From Sphingopyxis sp. PAMC25046 (lineage in GTDB: Bacteria > Pseudomonadota > Alphaproteobacteria > Sphingomonadales > Sphingomonadaceae): a DNA stretch of 64,000 nucleotides. Shown here piece by piece: positions 1 through 9,206 of the stretch; within the stretch, counting starts at the first letter, position 1, and every line of letters starts with the position of its first letter. Location of the stretch: the NCBI RefSeq assembly GCF_004795895.1, contig NZ_CP039250.1, positions 558,001 through 622,000 on the forward strand, given 5' to 3'. A program made the translations under genes and the position numbers. The notes under the pieces were generated by a model. That model was not told the DNA's origin, searched no databases, and saw only the letters and a list, made by a program, of their open reading frames with translations.

Positions 1-309
1 GCCGATGCGATGAGCCACGAACCCTTTGGCCCGATGGCGCTGATCCGTCCGTTCGGCACCGAGGAGGAGGCGCTCGAACAGGCGAACCGGCTGCCCTATG
101 GCCTTGCGGCGTTCGCTTTCACCGAGAATGGCCGGCGCATCAACCGCATCGTCGATACGATCGAAAGCGGCATGGTCGGAGTGAACAGCTTCGTGATTTC
201 AGCGCTCGACACGCCATTCGGCGGGATCAAGGAATCGGGCTTCGGCAGCGAAAGCGGGCCCGAAGGTCTCGACGGCTATCTCGTCAGCAAGGCGGTGCAT
301 ATTTACTAA
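1..309 (+). CDS. Aldehyde dehydrogenase family protein, C-terminal part (5' end outside window)
   Basis: This is the last 102 residues of an NAD(P)-dependent aldehyde dehydrogenase. The frame is open from base 1, so the ATG at 10 is internal. Visible family blocks are SHEPFGPMALI, NRLPYGLAAFAFT, SGMVGVNSF and the terminal PFGGIKESGFGSE, which in this family line the substrate tunnel and the dimer contacts. The catalytic Cys and Glu lie upstream of the window, so the substrate cannot be judged; the NRLPYGLA and KESGFG blocks resemble succinate-semialdehyde and related dehydrogenases. A palindromic repeat (323-413) follows the stop, then an oppositely oriented SDR gene. Confidence 0.9.
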   Translation, partial: ADAMSHEPFGPMALIRPFGTEEEALEQANRLPYGLAAFAFTENGRRINRIVDTIESGMVGVNSFVISALDTPFGGIKESGFGSESGPEGLDGYLVSKAVHIY

Positions 310-322
310 AGCCCAACTAACC

Positions 323-413
323 CCGTTTCGTGCTGAGCTTGTCGAAGCACCGTCCTTCTCTTCGACGGCGCTGCAAAGAAAGAACGGCCCCTCGACAAGC
401 TCAGGGCAAACGG
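323..413. repeat. Dispersed palindromic repeat, family A
   Basis: Two arms, 323-347 and 391-413, are near-perfect reverse complements sharing CTGAGCTTGTCGA, and both outer ends carry CCGTTT. About 43 nt separate them. The same sequence type occurs inside mtaB at 42073-42144, so this is a copy of a dispersed element rather than only a terminator. It lies between convergent genes (aldehyde dehydrogenase and SDR), where its hairpin could also stop transcription. Confidence 0.8.
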
Positions 414-425
414 TTTGGGGTGTGT

Positions 426-1187
426 CTAATCCCGCTCCAGCGCAACGAAATCGCGCCCCATCGGCGCCAGATGCGCGCCGCCGTCGACGAAGATCGTCTG
501 GCCCGTCACCGCTTCGGCGCGTGCCAGATAGACGACAGCGTCGGCGATCTGTGCCGGCGTCGGCAGCGCGCCCAGCGGCATGCGCTTCGCCAGCCGCTCG
601 ACCTGCGCGCTCGAATAATCGTCGGTCGCCATCGTCAGCCCCGGCGCGACGGCATTGATCCGCGCGCGACCCCCGAAGGCCACCGCCAGCGTCGCCGTGG
701 CCTGCCACAGCGCCGATTTCGACAGGCTGTACGCGATCTGGTCGGGCACCGGATGGACGACGCGCTGATCGACGATATTGACGATCGCGGGACGCCGGTC
801 GTCGCTCGCCGCGACGAGCGCCTTGGCGAGCATCACCGGCGCCGACAGGTTGATCTGCATCATTTCGGCTATTGTGGCGGCCGAAAGGTCGGCCCATTCG
901 CCCTCGGCGAACAGCGCGGCATTGTTGACGAGCAGATCGGGCGCGCGGCCGAACTTTTCGGCGACGGCGGGGATCAGTGCATCGGCCGCCGCCGGGTCGG
1001 CAAGGTCCGCGGCAAAGCGGTGGCTGATCGCGCCGGTCTCGGCCAGTGCCTCCGCAAGCACCGGATCGGCCTCGCCCGGGCTGCGTTTATGGATCGCCAG
1101 CGCATAGCCTTCGCGCGCCAGCCGCGCCGAAATCGCGGCGCCTACGCGGTGGAGCCCGCCCGTAACGAGAGCGAGCTTCTGCGTCAC
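426..1187 (-). CDS. SDR family oxidoreductase, probable pteridine reductase type
   Basis: A 253-residue short-chain dehydrogenase with a Rossmann fold. The cofactor loop is TGGLHRVGAAI. The TGxxxRxG form, rather than TGxxxGxG, is typical of pteridine reductase and FolM-like NADPH enzymes. The NNAAL segment and the catalytic YSLSK (Tyr-x3-Lys) are present, followed by VAPG. The start ATG overlaps the stop of folB by 4 nt (ATGA), so the two genes are translationally coupled. This context suggests reduction of a dihydropterin or dihydrofolate-type substrate. The pterin assignment is inference from motif and neighbour; a generic SDR remains possible. Confidence 0.8.
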   Translation of the reverse strand: MTQKLALVTGGLHRVGAAISARLAREGYALAIHKRSPGEADPVLAEALAETGAISHRFAADLADPAAADALIPAVAEKFGRAPDLLVNNAALFAEGEWADLSAATIAEMMQINLSAPVMLAKALVAASDDRRPAIVNIVDQRVVHPVPDQIAYSLSKSALWQATATLAVAFGGRARINAVAPGLTMATDDYSSAQVERLAKRMPLGALPTPAQIADAVVYLARAEAVTGQTIFVDGGAHLAPMGRDFVALERD

Positions 1188-1555
1188 TTGCGCACTCGCC
1201 GCATGGTGATGCCAATCTCTTCGCCTTCCTCGGCGATCGCGAGCTTGACGATCTTCACCTCGACCTCCTCGACCTTGTCGTCCTGCAGGAACAGCGTGTC
1301 GATGATATGGTCGGCGACGCTTTCGATCAGCACGAAATGGACGTCCTTGGGAATGCCCTCGGTCGCCGCGAATTTGAGGTGCATATAGTTTTTTGAGCGA
1401 CTGAGCGGGGTGGTCGGCTCATAATGATCGGCCATCGCCAGCTTCGCCCGCACCGATATGCGCAGCGGCTGCGGCAAATGCGTCTCTTCGGAATAAATGC
1501 CGGTCAATACGTCGACGGTCAGCCCGGTCACTTCCAGCCACAATATATCGGTCAC
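1184..1555 (-). CDS. folB: Dihydroneopterin aldolase
   Basis: At 123 residues this has the usual length for FolB, which converts 7,8-dihydroneopterin to 6-hydroxymethyl-7,8-dihydropterin and glycolaldehyde in folate synthesis. Seen: the N-terminal LEVTGLTVDVLTGIYSEE strand-loop, in which the Glu pair is conserved, the central FVLIESVADHIIDTLF helix, and the VEVKIVKLAIAEE strand. It is the first gene of a two-gene leftward unit with the SDR at 426-1187 (ATGA overlap). It acts in the cytosol as a homo-oligomer in known members. The C-terminal Lys usually seen as KP-A is less canonical here (KLAIAEE). Confidence 0.85.
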   Translation of the reverse strand: MTDILWLEVTGLTVDVLTGIYSEETHLPQPLRISVRAKLAMADHYEPTTPLSRSKNYMHLKFAATEGIPKDVHFVLIESVADHIIDTLFLQDDKVEEVEVKIVKLAIAEEGEEIGITMRRVRK

Positions 1556-1645
1556 AAGAAAATCCTGTCGAACGGGCGCGACATTCGGCTTTCCATCACC
1601 GGCGTCGGACCCTAAAGCGCCGCCGCATTAGCGAAAGGGTACGCG

Positions 1646-2149
1646 TTGGTCGAGTTACTTCCATTGTCCGATATCGAGCCGCAGGCGGTCGAGGCGCTCC
1701 TCGACGCCGCTTTCGGAACGGATCGCTTTGGACGAACCGCCTACCGCCTCCGCGAAGGCGTGGATGCGGTGCCGGCGCTTAGCTTCGCGCTCGTCGGGGA
1801 CGGCGCGCTGATCGGTACGATCCAGTGCTGGCCGGTCGCGCATCGCGGCGCCGACGGAACCGCGACGTCGCTCGTGATGGTCGGACCGGTGGCGGTGCAC
1901 CCTGACGCCCAGCGCGGCGGGCATGGCCGTATGTTGATGGCGTATATGCTCGAGGCCGCCGAGACGCGGGCCGACGGCGCGCTGATGATGATCGGCGATC
2001 CCGAATATTATGGCCGTTTCTTCGGCTTTACCGCCGACGCGACGGCGGCATGGGATCTGCCCGGACCATATGAGAAGCATCGCCTGCTCGCACGGGCGGT
2101 GAACGGGCACAGCCTGCCGACGGGTGCGGGGATGATCGGGCCGCGCTGA
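1646..2149 (+). CDS. GNAT family N-acetyltransferase (YhbS-like)
   Basis: A 167-residue GNAT acetyltransferase that would transfer acetyl from acetyl-CoA to an unknown amine. The acetyl-CoA loop is VHPDAQRGGHGRMLM (Q/RxxGxG/A type), preceded by the strand MVGPVAV and followed by ALMMIGDPEYYGRFFGF, a signature of the YhbS/COG3153 subgroup. The start is TTG, supported by a GAAAGGG ribosome site 6 nt upstream; no better ATG is available. It is transcribed away from folB. The substrate is not predictable. Confidence 0.85.
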   Translation: MVELLPLSDIEPQAVEALLDAAFGTDRFGRTAYRLREGVDAVPALSFALVGDGALIGTIQCWPVAHRGADGTATSLVMVGPVAVHPDAQRGGHGRMLMAYMLEAAETRADGALMMIGDPEYYGRFFGFTADATAAWDLPGPYEKHRLLARAVNGHSLPTGAGMIGPR

Positions 2150-2194
2150 GCCGCCCGGGGTTGCACCGCCCGCCGGTCCGCCTATGTCGGATGG

Positions 2195-2779
2195 ATGGTC
2201 ACCCCCGCGCCCTCGCTTCCGGAGCATTTCTCGCAGCTCTCGCTCGCCGAAGCGGCCGAACTGCTCGCGGCGCGCAAGCTGCCGCCGGTCGAAAGCTGGC
2301 ACCCCGAACGCAGCGGCGACAGCGCGATGGAAATCCGCGCCGACGGCAGCTGGTTTCACGAGGGAGGGCGCATCAACCGGCCGGCGATGGTCAAGCTGTT
2401 CTCGACGATCCTCCGCCGCGAACCGGACGGCGGCCATGTCCTCGTCACCCCGGCCGAAAAGCTGTCGATCGCGGTTGAGGACACCGCCTTCCGCGCGGTC
2501 GAAATGAAGAGCGAGGGCGACGGCACGCAGCGCAGGCTCATCTTCCGCCTCAACACCGACGACCTCGTCATGGCGGGCGCCGATCATCCCTTGAGCTTCG
2601 GCAGCGATCCCGACAACCCCGATCCGCGCCTGCATGTGCGCGGGACGATCGGCAACGGGCTCGAAGCCCGGATCGACCGTGCGCTCTATTATGAGATCGT
2701 CGACATGGCGCTGGCGGATGGAACCGAACCACCCGCGATCTGGTCGAACGGCACGCGTTTCCCGCTGGTGGACGCCTGA
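2195..2779 (+). CDS. DUF1285 domain-containing protein
   Basis: A 194-residue member of DUF1285, a family of alphaproteobacterial and pseudomonad proteins of unknown biochemical role. Family marks: WHPERSGDSAMEIRADGSW near residue 35-55, GRINRPAMVKLFSTILRRE, and the tail YYEIVDMALADG...GVWSNGTRF-like (here AIWSNGTRFPL). No signal peptide or membrane segment, so it is cytosolic. Its stop overlaps the start of the Nudix gene by one base (TGATG), and the three genes to the CCA-adding enzyme form one operon, an association that may point to RNA or nucleotide housekeeping. Function unassigned. Confidence 0.85.
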   Translation: MVTPAPSLPEHFSQLSLAEAAELLAARKLPPVESWHPERSGDSAMEIRADGSWFHEGGRINRPAMVKLFSTILRREPDGGHVLVTPAEKLSIAVEDTAFRAVEMKSEGDGTQRRLIFRLNTDDLVMAGADHPLSFGSDPDNPDPRLHVRGTIGNGLEARIDRALYYEIVDMALADGTEPPAIWSNGTRFPLVDA

Positions 2780-3363
2780 TGCTCTCCGAAAAGCTGCGCG
2801 ACGCGCTCGATAATCTGCTGCCCCATCCGGGCGAGGACGAGGCCTATCTCGGAACGCCGACGCTGCGCGACGCCGCGGTGCTCATTGCCTTCACCGACCG
2901 GGCCGATCCCGGCGTCATCCTGACCCAACGCCCGCAATGGCTGCGCAGCCACGCGGGACAGGTCGCCTTCCCGGGCGGCAAGATCGATCCGGGCGACCGC
3001 GACGCGATCGACGCGGCGCTGCGCGAAGCCGAAGAGGAGATCGGGCTCGACCGCCGCGACGTGATGATCGCGGGCGCGACCGAACCCTATCACTCGGGTA
3101 GCGGTTACCGGATCACGCCGGTGCTCGGCGTGATCCCGCCCGATCTCGTCTTCGATCCCAATCCCGACGAGGTCGAGGACTGGTTCGAGGTGCCGCTCGA
3201 CATCCTCTTCGACCCCGACAATTATGCGCGGCAACATGCGAATTTTCAGGGGCACGACCGCCATTATTATGACATGGTCTGGCAGCGGCGGCGGATCTGG
3301 GGCGTGACGGCGGGAATCATCATCAATCTGGCGCGGCGCCTGCCGGCGGGATGGCACCGGTGA
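2779..3363 (+). CDS. CoA pyrophosphatase (Nudix hydrolase)
   Basis: A 194-residue Nudix hydrolase of the CoAse group, which cleaves coenzyme A into 4'-phosphopantetheine and 3',5'-ADP using divalent metal. The Nudix box GX5EX7REUXEEXGU is seen as GGKIDPGDRDAIDAALREAE followed by EEIGL (from about residue 72), preceded by the CoAse-specific LTQRPQWLRSHAGQVAFPGG. The gene is the middle member of a tight operon: its start overlaps the DUF1285 stop, and its own stop overlaps an ATG of the CCA-adding enzyme. Substrate preference follows the family, not a direct observation. Confidence 0.9.
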   Translation: MLSEKLRDALDNLLPHPGEDEAYLGTPTLRDAAVLIAFTDRADPGVILTQRPQWLRSHAGQVAFPGGKIDPGDRDAIDAALREAEEEIGLDRRDVMIAGATEPYHSGSGYRITPVLGVIPPDLVFDPNPDEVEDWFEVPLDILFDPDNYARQHANFQGHDRHYYDMVWQRRRIWGVTAGIIINLARRLPAGWHR

Positions 3364-4556
3364 TGCGGCTCCCGCCCGCCGAATGGCGCGAGCGTCCGGG
3401 GCTGCGCCGGATCGTCGCCGCGCTGACCGCCGATAGCGGCGCCGTCAAAGCTGTCGGCGGCGCGGTGCGCGACACGTTGCTCGGCCTGCCTGTCGCCGAC
3501 ATCGATCTCGCGACCCCGCTCCTGCCGGAAGAGGTTACGCGGCGACTCGCGGCGGCCGATATCAAGGTCATTCCGACTGGGATCGCGCACGGCACCGTCA
3601 CCGCGATCGCCAACGGCGACCATCACGAGATTACGACGCTGCGCCGCGATGTCGAAACCGACGGCCGCCGCGCCACGGTCGCCTTCGCCAACAACTGGCG
3701 CGACGATGCTGCGCGCCGCGACTTCACGATCAACGCGCTTTATGCCGATCCCGACACGGGCGTGATCGACGACTGGTTCGGCGGCTTGGTCGACCTCGAA
3801 GCGGGGCGGGTCGCCTTTATCGGCGACGCCGCGACGCGCATCGCCGAGGATCATCTGCGCATCCTGCGCTTCTATCGCTTTGCGGCGCGTTTCGGGCGCG
3901 GCGACCTCGATCCCGCCAGCCACGCCGCGGTGGTGACCACGCGCCAGTCGCTCAAAAGCCTGTCGCGCGAGCGGATCGCCGACGAACTGCTCAAGATCCT
4001 CGCGCTGCCCGATCCCCGCGCGATCGTGGGGCAGATGGCGGCCGACGGCATCTTCGAGGTGTTGCTCCCCGAACTCGATGCGGGCTTTGCCGCCGCCTTC
4101 GATCGGCTCGTGGTCAATGAATGTGCGGCTGCCGCAGCCATCGCGCCGCTCCGCCGCCTGTCGGCGCTGCTACCGGCCGACGCTGAGGTCGCCGAACAGG
4201 TCGCAAGCCGCCTCCGTCTCTCGACACGGCACCGCAAGCATCTCGCCGCGCTCGGTCGACACCGTGCCGACGTCGAGCGACCGATCCGCCAGCTTGCGCA
4301 CGCAATAGGCGTCGACGCCGCGCGCGACGTCCACCTTCTCGCCGGCGACCCCGCGGCTATCGGGGCCTTGTCAGGCTGGACGGTTCCCGCGCTGCCGCTG
4401 AAGGGGGGCGACATCGTCGCGCGCGGAATTGCGGCGGGCCCCGAGGTCGCGCGCATCCTGAAAGCGGTCGAGACCGAATGGGTGGCGGAGGATTTCCCCG
4501 GCGCGTCGCGCGTCGCCGAACTCGTCGATCAGAAGATCGGCCGCGCCAGCGACTGA
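3363..4556 (+). CDS. cca: CCA tRNA nucleotidyltransferase
   Basis: Adds or repairs the 3' CCA end of tRNAs. The nucleotidyltransferase head carries VGGAVRDTLLG and the metal-binding DIDLAT pair, then the RRDFTINALYAD block, the DLEAGRVAFIG neck and the HLRILRFYRFAARFG helix, all class II features. The start chosen is the ATG at 3363, which overlaps the preceding stop as TGATG and gives MRLPPAEW (397 residues); the upstream ATG at 3351 would add four residues. The 3' end overlaps the convergent GGDEF-EAL gene by 28 nt. Last gene of the DUF1285-Nudix-cca operon. Confidence 0.93.
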   Translation: MRLPPAEWRERPGLRRIVAALTADSGAVKAVGGAVRDTLLGLPVADIDLATPLLPEEVTRRLAAADIKVIPTGIAHGTVTAIANGDHHEITTLRRDVETDGRRATVAFANNWRDDAARRDFTINALYADPDTGVIDDWFGGLVDLEAGRVAFIGDAATRIAEDHLRILRFYRFAARFGRGDLDPASHAAVVTTRQSLKSLSRERIADELLKILALPDPRAIVGQMAADGIFEVLLPELDAGFAAAFDRLVVNECAAAAAIAPLRRLSALLPADAEVAEQVASRLRLSTRHRKHLAALGRHRADVERPIRQLAHAIGVDAARDVHLLAGDPAAIGALSGWTVPALPLKGGDIVARGIAAGPEVARILKAVETEWVAEDFPGASRVAELVDQKIGRASD

Positions 4557-6241
4557 CGCCAATAATCGAGCGCCGCCTTGCCATCCATCGGCCGCGCGAA
4601 CAGGAACCCCTGCCCGAAATCGCAGCCGAGCGCCGACAAGAGCCGCGCCTGGTCGGTCGTCTCGACCCCCTCGGCGGTGGTCTTCATTCCCAGCACTTCG
4701 GCGAGGCTCTGGATTGTGCGGACGATTGCGACCTTGTCGCGGTCGTCGACCATATGCTCGACGAAGCTGCGGTCGATCTTGAGCACGTCGATCGGCAGGC
4801 GCTGGAGATAGGCGAGGTTCGAATAGCCGGTGCCGAAATCGTCCATCGCGACGCGCGCGTCGAGCGCCTTCAGTTCGCTCAGCACCGACAGCGCGAGGTC
4901 GGGGTCGCCGATGATAGCGCTTTCGGTCAGTTCGATCATCAGCCGTTCGCCGCCGATCTTGTGTTTTTCGAGCGCTTGGCGGACGACACCGGCGACATCG
5001 TCGCGGACCAGCTGGATCGCCGAGACGTTGACCGAGAAATAGGCGTCGACGACCGCGCCGCCATTCTGCCGGTCCCATTCGGCGAGCACCGCCGCCGCCT
5101 TGCCGATCGCCCATTGGCCCAGCGGGACGATCAGCCCCGAATCCTCGGCGATCGGGATGAATTCGGTCGGCGAGACCGCATGCCCGCTGCTATTGTCCCA
5201 GCGCGCGAGCGCCTCGAATCCGGCGACGCGGCCGCTCGACAGTTCGATCAGCGGCTGAAAGGCGAGGTGGAGCCGGTCTTCCTCGATCGCGTTGCGCAGC
5301 TCGGTCTCGAGCCCGAAGCGATTGTCCGACAGCATCGCGGCTTCGGGTTCGTAGATTTCGATGCGGTCGGTCTGCTTCGCGCGCTTGAGCGCGATTTGCG
5401 CGTGACGGATCTGGTCGGCGATATCGGTGTCAATCGCGGGCTGGATCGCGCAGCCGAGCGCGCAGTCGACGCTGACCTTGAGTTCGCCGATGCGGAACGG
5501 ATGATCGAAGCAGCCGCGGATACGCCGTGCCATTTCGCGCACATCGGCGCGGCCGCCCGCGATGCGCGACGAGATGGCGAACTCGTCGCCGCCGGTGCGC
5601 GCCAGCATGTCGCCGCTGCGCAGGCTCGACTTCAAGCGCCGCGCCACGGTGATGATCAGCTCGTCGCCCGCCATCGGGCCGATATGTTCGTTGATGCGCG
5701 AAAAGCGCGCGAGGTCGAGCAGCAGGATCGCATGGTCGCCGCCCGGTCCCTCGGTGCGTGCGCGCTGTTCGACCAGTTCCTCGAAGCCGGCGCGGTTGGG
5801 CAGCCCGGTCAGGCTGTCGGAGACGAGCTCGCGGCGCAGGTTGCGCTCGGTCATCATCTCCTGCGTCCGGTCGATCAGCGTCAGCAGGAACAGCCCGTCG
5901 TCGCCCGATTCGGTGGGCAGCGGGCCGATCGATCCGCGCAGGTCGCGCGCCGCCGGTCCTTCACCCAGCTGGCACGAGAATTCCTGCGATTCCTCGGGAT
6001 ATTGCGACGCCCGCTCGATCGCGCGGAGCAGTTCGATCGGCGCATCGACGCCCACGGGTGACAGGCTGAGCCTGTCAAAGGCGGCGTTGCTCGCATGAAG
6101 CCGGAAATTGCCGCGCGCCATCGGCCGGATCAGCGCGGCCGGTACCGGAAGAGCGTCGATCCAGCCGACGAACAACAAGGGCCGGTCTTCGCCGGTTCGA
6201 TCAATAGGCATAACAGAGGGTTTTGTGCGACCTTTCCCCAT
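4529..6241 (-). CDS. GGDEF-EAL protein (c-di-GMP synthase/phosphodiesterase)
   Basis: A 570-residue cytosolic protein. Residues about 25-130 resemble a divergent PAS sensor; a GGDEF domain follows with intact GGDEF at 217-221 and a canonical inhibitory RxxD site (RSGD, 208-211) five residues before it; then an EAL domain with EALARW at 343-348, the DDFGTGYSNLAYL loop and FGQGFLFARP near the end. All key catalytic residues for both synthesis and degradation of cyclic di-GMP are visible, so it may be bifunctional with product feedback. No transmembrane segment. Lies downstream of parC on the same strand with a dyad (6277-6296) in the gap. Confidence 0.92.
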   Translation of the reverse strand: MGKGRTKPSVMPIDRTGEDRPLLFVGWIDALPVPAALIRPMARGNFRLHASNAAFDRLSLSPVGVDAPIELLRAIERASQYPEESQEFSCQLGEGPAARDLRGSIGPLPTESGDDGLFLLTLIDRTQEMMTERNLRRELVSDSLTGLPNRAGFEELVEQRARTEGPGGDHAILLLDLARFSRINEHIGPMAGDELIITVARRLKSSLRSGDMLARTGGDEFAISSRIAGGRADVREMARRIRGCFDHPFRIGELKVSVDCALGCAIQPAIDTDIADQIRHAQIALKRAKQTDRIEIYEPEAAMLSDNRFGLETELRNAIEEDRLHLAFQPLIELSSGRVAGFEALARWDNSSGHAVSPTEFIPIAEDSGLIVPLGQWAIGKAAAVLAEWDRQNGGAVVDAYFSVNVSAIQLVRDDVAGVVRQALEKHKIGGERLMIELTESAIIGDPDLALSVLSELKALDARVAMDDFGTGYSNLAYLQRLPIDVLKIDRSFVEHMVDDRDKVAIVRTIQSLAEVLGMKTTAEGVETTDQARLLSALGCDFGQGFLFARPMDGKAALDYWRQSLARPIF

Positions 6242-6276
6242 TGCCCAGTGCCTAGGTCACGGGAAGTAAAGAAGGG

Positions 6277-6296
6277 ATTTACGGCTACCTGTAAAT
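6277..6296. promoter_or_regulatory. Short perfect dyad upstream of GGDEF-EAL gene
   Basis: ATTTAC and GTAAAT face each other across 8 nt in the 59-nt gap between the parC stop and the GGDEF-EAL start. It is AT-rich in a GC-rich genome and sits where an operator or promoter for the leftward GGDEF-EAL gene would be. Seen directly; regulatory role is inference. Confidence 0.35.
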
Positions 6297-6300
6297 ACGG

Positions 6301-8601
6301 TCAGCCGAAGCGATTGTTCCGCGGGAAACCGGTCGGCGGCATCCGGCCCGCCGCGCCGCGCGCGACGCGCCAGGGCGCGAGGTCGGTTTCGGTCCGCGTC
6401 CGGCCGGTGTCGCCGCCCATCGCCCAGCTCAAACCCTCGGCAAAGGCGAAGCTGACCACGTCGGAGAGGCCGCCGTCGCGATAGCGCTGCAGCATCACGC
6501 CCTGGCCGCGCGCCATTACCGGCACCTCGGCAAGCGGAAAGACGACGAGCTTGCGGTTCTCGCCGACCGCCGCGACACTGTCGTCCTGCGTGCCGATCGA
6601 GCGGACGACGGCGAGTGACGCATTGGGCTTCAGATTGACGACGTTGCGTCCCTTGCGCGTCTCGGCGACCACTTCGCTCATCTGCGCGACGAAACCGTGG
6701 CCGCTCGTCGAGGCGAGCAGCAAGCGCCCGTCGGCGCTCGCCGGGATAAGCGCGACGATTCGCGCCTCGGGATCGATGTCGACCATCAGGCGCAGCGGCT
6801 CGCCGAAACCTCGACCGCCGGGCAATTTGTCAGCGCCGACGGTGAAGAAACGCCCGTCGCTCGCGGCGATCAGCAGCTTGTCGGTGGTCTGCGCGTGCGC
6901 GGCGAAGAGCAGCTCGTCGCCTTCCTTGAACTTGAACTCGCTCCACTGGTCGAGCGCGACATGACCGCGCTGGGCGCGAATCCAGCCGCGTTTCGACAGG
7001 ATGACCGTCACCGGTTCCTTCTCGATCATCGCGTCGAGCGGGATTTCGCGCGTTGGCGCGGCTTCGGCGATCGTCGTGCGCCGCGCGCCGAGCAGGGTCT
7101 CGAGCCCATAGACGTCGCGCAGCTTTTCGAGGTCCTTGCGCAGCCGCGTCTTCTGCCGCGCCGGGCTCTCGACCAGCTTCGCGAGTTCCTCGCGTTCGGC
7201 GGTCAGGTCGGCCTGCTCGCGCTTCAGCTCCATTTCCTCGAGCTTGCGCAAGCTGCGCAGACGCATGTTAAGGATCGCTTCGGCCTGCCGGTCGGTGAGA
7301 ATGAACTCTTCGATCATCACCGGCTTGGGCTCATCCTCGGTGCGGATGATCTCGATGATCCGGTCGAGGTTGAGGAAGGCAATGATGTAACCCGCGACGA
7401 GCTCGAGGCGGTCGTCGATCTTGGCGATCCGGTGCTGCGCACGGCGGACGAGGACGATGATCTGATGCTGCAGCCATTCGGTGAGCAGCTGTTTCAGCCC
7501 CATAACCTTGGGCGTGCGCGTCGCGTCGAGGACATTCAGATTGAGCGCGAAACGGCTTTCGAGGTCGGTCAGCCGGAACAGGCTCTCCTTCAGCACCTCG
7601 GGGTCGACGTTGCGGCTCTTGGGTTCGAGGACGATGCGCAGATCCTCGGCGCTTTCGTCGCGAACATCCTCGAGGATAGGGAGCTTCTTGTCGGCGATCA
7701 GCTGCGCGATCTGCTCGATCAGCTTGCCCTTGGCGACGCCATAGGGGATTTCGCTGATGACGAGCTGCCAGGTGCCGCCCGACAATTTCTCGATGCCGCT
7801 CTCTTCCCAGTCGCCGCCGGCAGTCTTGCCGATCGAGAAACGCGCCCGGACGCGAAAGCCGCCGCGTCCGGTTTCATAGGCGTGGGCGATCGTCTCGGCG
7901 CTGTCGACGACGATGCCGCCGGTCGGGAAGTCGGGGCCTCTCACATGTTCGAGCAGCTCGGAAAGCTCGGCATTCTGATTCTCGATCAGCAACAGCGCGG
8001 CGCCGATCACCTCGGCGGCATTGTGCGGCGGAATGTTCGTCGCCATACCGACCGCGATCCCGCTCGCGCCATTGGCGAGAAGGTTCGGGAAGAGGCCCGG
8101 CATGATTTCGGGTTCTTCGTCCTCGCCATTATAGGTCGGACGGAAATCGACCGTGCCTTCGTCGAGCCCTTGCATCAGGTCGATCGCGACGCGCGTCAGC
8201 CGTGCCTCGGTATAGCGGTATGCCGCGGCGTTATCGCCATCGATATTTCCGAAATTGCCCTGACCATCGACGAGCGGATAGCGAAGCGAGAAATCCTGCG
8301 CGAGACGGACCATCGCGTCGTAAACCGCCGTATCGCCGTGCGGGTGGAATTTACCGATGACGTCGCCGACCACGCGCGCCGACTTCTTGTAACCCTGCGA
8401 CGGATCGAGCCGCATCGCGCGCATCGCCCAGAGCAGGCGGCGGTGGACGGGCTTCAGCCCGTCGCGCAAATCCGGAAGCGAACGCGCGGTGATCGTCGAA
8501 AGTGCATAGACAAGATAGCGTTCGGACAGCGCGCTGTCGAACGGGGTATCAATGCTGTCACCGGGCTCTGAAGGGGGGAGGTCGTCTGTCGTGCTGGCCA
8601 T
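6301..8601 (-). CDS. parC: DNA topoisomerase IV subunit A
   Basis: Subunit A of topoisomerase IV, which decatenates daughter chromosomes together with ParE. Seen: [20 protein letters not shown] (41-60), the quinolone-target region [10 protein letters not shown] (86-95) with Thr91 and Asp95 at the positions of E. coli GyrA S83 and D87, the catalytic Tyr130 in YRYTEARL, and a C-terminal beta-pinwheel half. The 766-residue length fits alphaproteobacterial ParC better than GyrA. The start is the ATG at 8601 (MASTTDD) with GGTGG just upstream; an in-frame ATG at 8634 lacks a site. GyrA is the main alternative identity. Confidence 0.9.
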   Translation of the reverse strand: MASTTDDLPPSEPGDSIDTPFDSALSERYLVYALSTITARSLPDLRDGLKPVHRRLLWAMRAMRLDPSQGYKKSARVVGDVIGKFHPHGDTAVYDAMVRLAQDFSLRYPLVDGQGNFGNIDGDNAAAYRYTEARLTRVAIDLMQGLDEGTVDFRPTYNGEDEEPEIMPGLFPNLLANGASGIAVGMATNIPPHNAAEVIGAALLLIENQNAELSELLEHVRGPDFPTGGIVVDSAETIAHAYETGRGGFRVRARFSIGKTAGGDWEESGIEKLSGGTWQLVISEIPYGVAKGKLIEQIAQLIADKKLPILEDVRDESAEDLRIVLEPKSRNVDPEVLKESLFRLTDLESRFALNLNVLDATRTPKVMGLKQLLTEWLQHQIIVLVRRAQHRIAKIDDRLELVAGYIIAFLNLDRIIEIIRTEDEPKPVMIEEFILTDRQAEAILNMRLRSLRKLEEMELKREQADLTAEREELAKLVESPARQKTRLRKDLEKLRDVYGLETLLGARRTTIAEAAPTREIPLDAMIEKEPVTVILSKRGWIRAQRGHVALDQWSEFKFKEGDELLFAAHAQTTDKLLIAASDGRFFTVGADKLPGGRGFGEPLRLMVDIDPEARIVALIPASADGRLLLASTSGHGFVAQMSEVVAETRKGRNVVNLKPNASLAVVRSIGTQDDSVAAVGENRKLVVFPLAEVPVMARGQGVMLQRYRDGGLSDVVSFAFAEGLSWAMGGDTGRTRTETDLAPWRVARGAAGRMPPTGFPRNNRFG

Positions 8602-8756
8602 TATCCACCGCCGATAGCAAGGCTGGCGCGCCAAGGCAAAGCCTTGCGTTTACGCGGCGCGATACGGGGCGCCATGTCGGGAAGGGAGCAGCAACGCGCC
8701 GAAGACCGTCAATCCGGCATCGCGTCCGAAAACTGCAAGCGTCTGGAATTGGACTT

Positions 8757-9182
8757 CTAGAATTTGCGGCCGGTAATCCGGCTGATTTCCTTAGCGACCA
8801 TCGCTTCGACGAGCGGGGGCAGGTTGGCGTCGAGCCAGTCCTTGAGCATCGGGCGCAGCGCGTCGAGGACGACGTCTTCCATCGTGCGGCCGGCGGCTGC
8901 GGGCGGCGCGGCGACGGGTGCGGCAGCAGCGGCCGGCGCGACCGCGGCGGTCAAAGCTTCGAGCGACTGGCGCGCGGCATCGGCGCTCGCTTCGGAGACC
9001 AGCTCCTCGGCCTCGGATGCTTCCTCGGCGGCGCGATCTTCCTGCTCCTGAAGGTCGAGAATATCATCGGCTTCGGGGACACGCGCCTCGCGCACAGTAC
9101 CCGGCGTTTCGTCGCGAGCGATCACGCGCCGAATCGACGACAAGATATCTTCCATCGACGGTTCCCGCGACATATCGCCCAT
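8757..9182 (-). CDS. popZ: PopZ-like pole-organizing protein (DUF2497)
   Basis: A 141-residue acidic protein with the PopZ/DUF2497 layout: a conserved N-terminal helix (REPSMEDILSSIRRVIARDE, about 6-25), an acidic then Ala/Pro-rich disordered linker (about 40-98), and C-terminal helices with LRPMLKDWLDANLPPLVEAM (about 107-127). In Caulobacter, PopZ forms a polar condensate that anchors the centromere and cell-cycle proteins. The same role is inferred here; DivL, encoded at the other end of this window, is part of the same polarity network. A CtrA-box-like site lies 25 nt upstream of the start (9207-9221). Confidence 0.85.
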   Translation of the reverse strand: MGDMSREPSMEDILSSIRRVIARDETPGTVREARVPEADDILDLQEQEDRAAEEASEAEELVSEASADAARQSLEALTAAVAPAAAAAPVAAPPAAAGRTMEDVVLDALRPMLKDWLDANLPPLVEAMVAKEISRITGRKF

Positions 9183-9206
9183 AACCAGCCCCCTAAACCA
9201 TCGCGA

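Noticed and set aside
8311..8346. Quinolone resistance from Thr91 in ParC
   Set aside because: Thr at this place is a natural state in some bacteria; it cannot be called resistance from sequence alone.
6697..8571. Long open frame opposite parC
   Set aside because: High-GC antisense shadow; no ribosome site, no recognisable domain, and the parC frame is fully explained.
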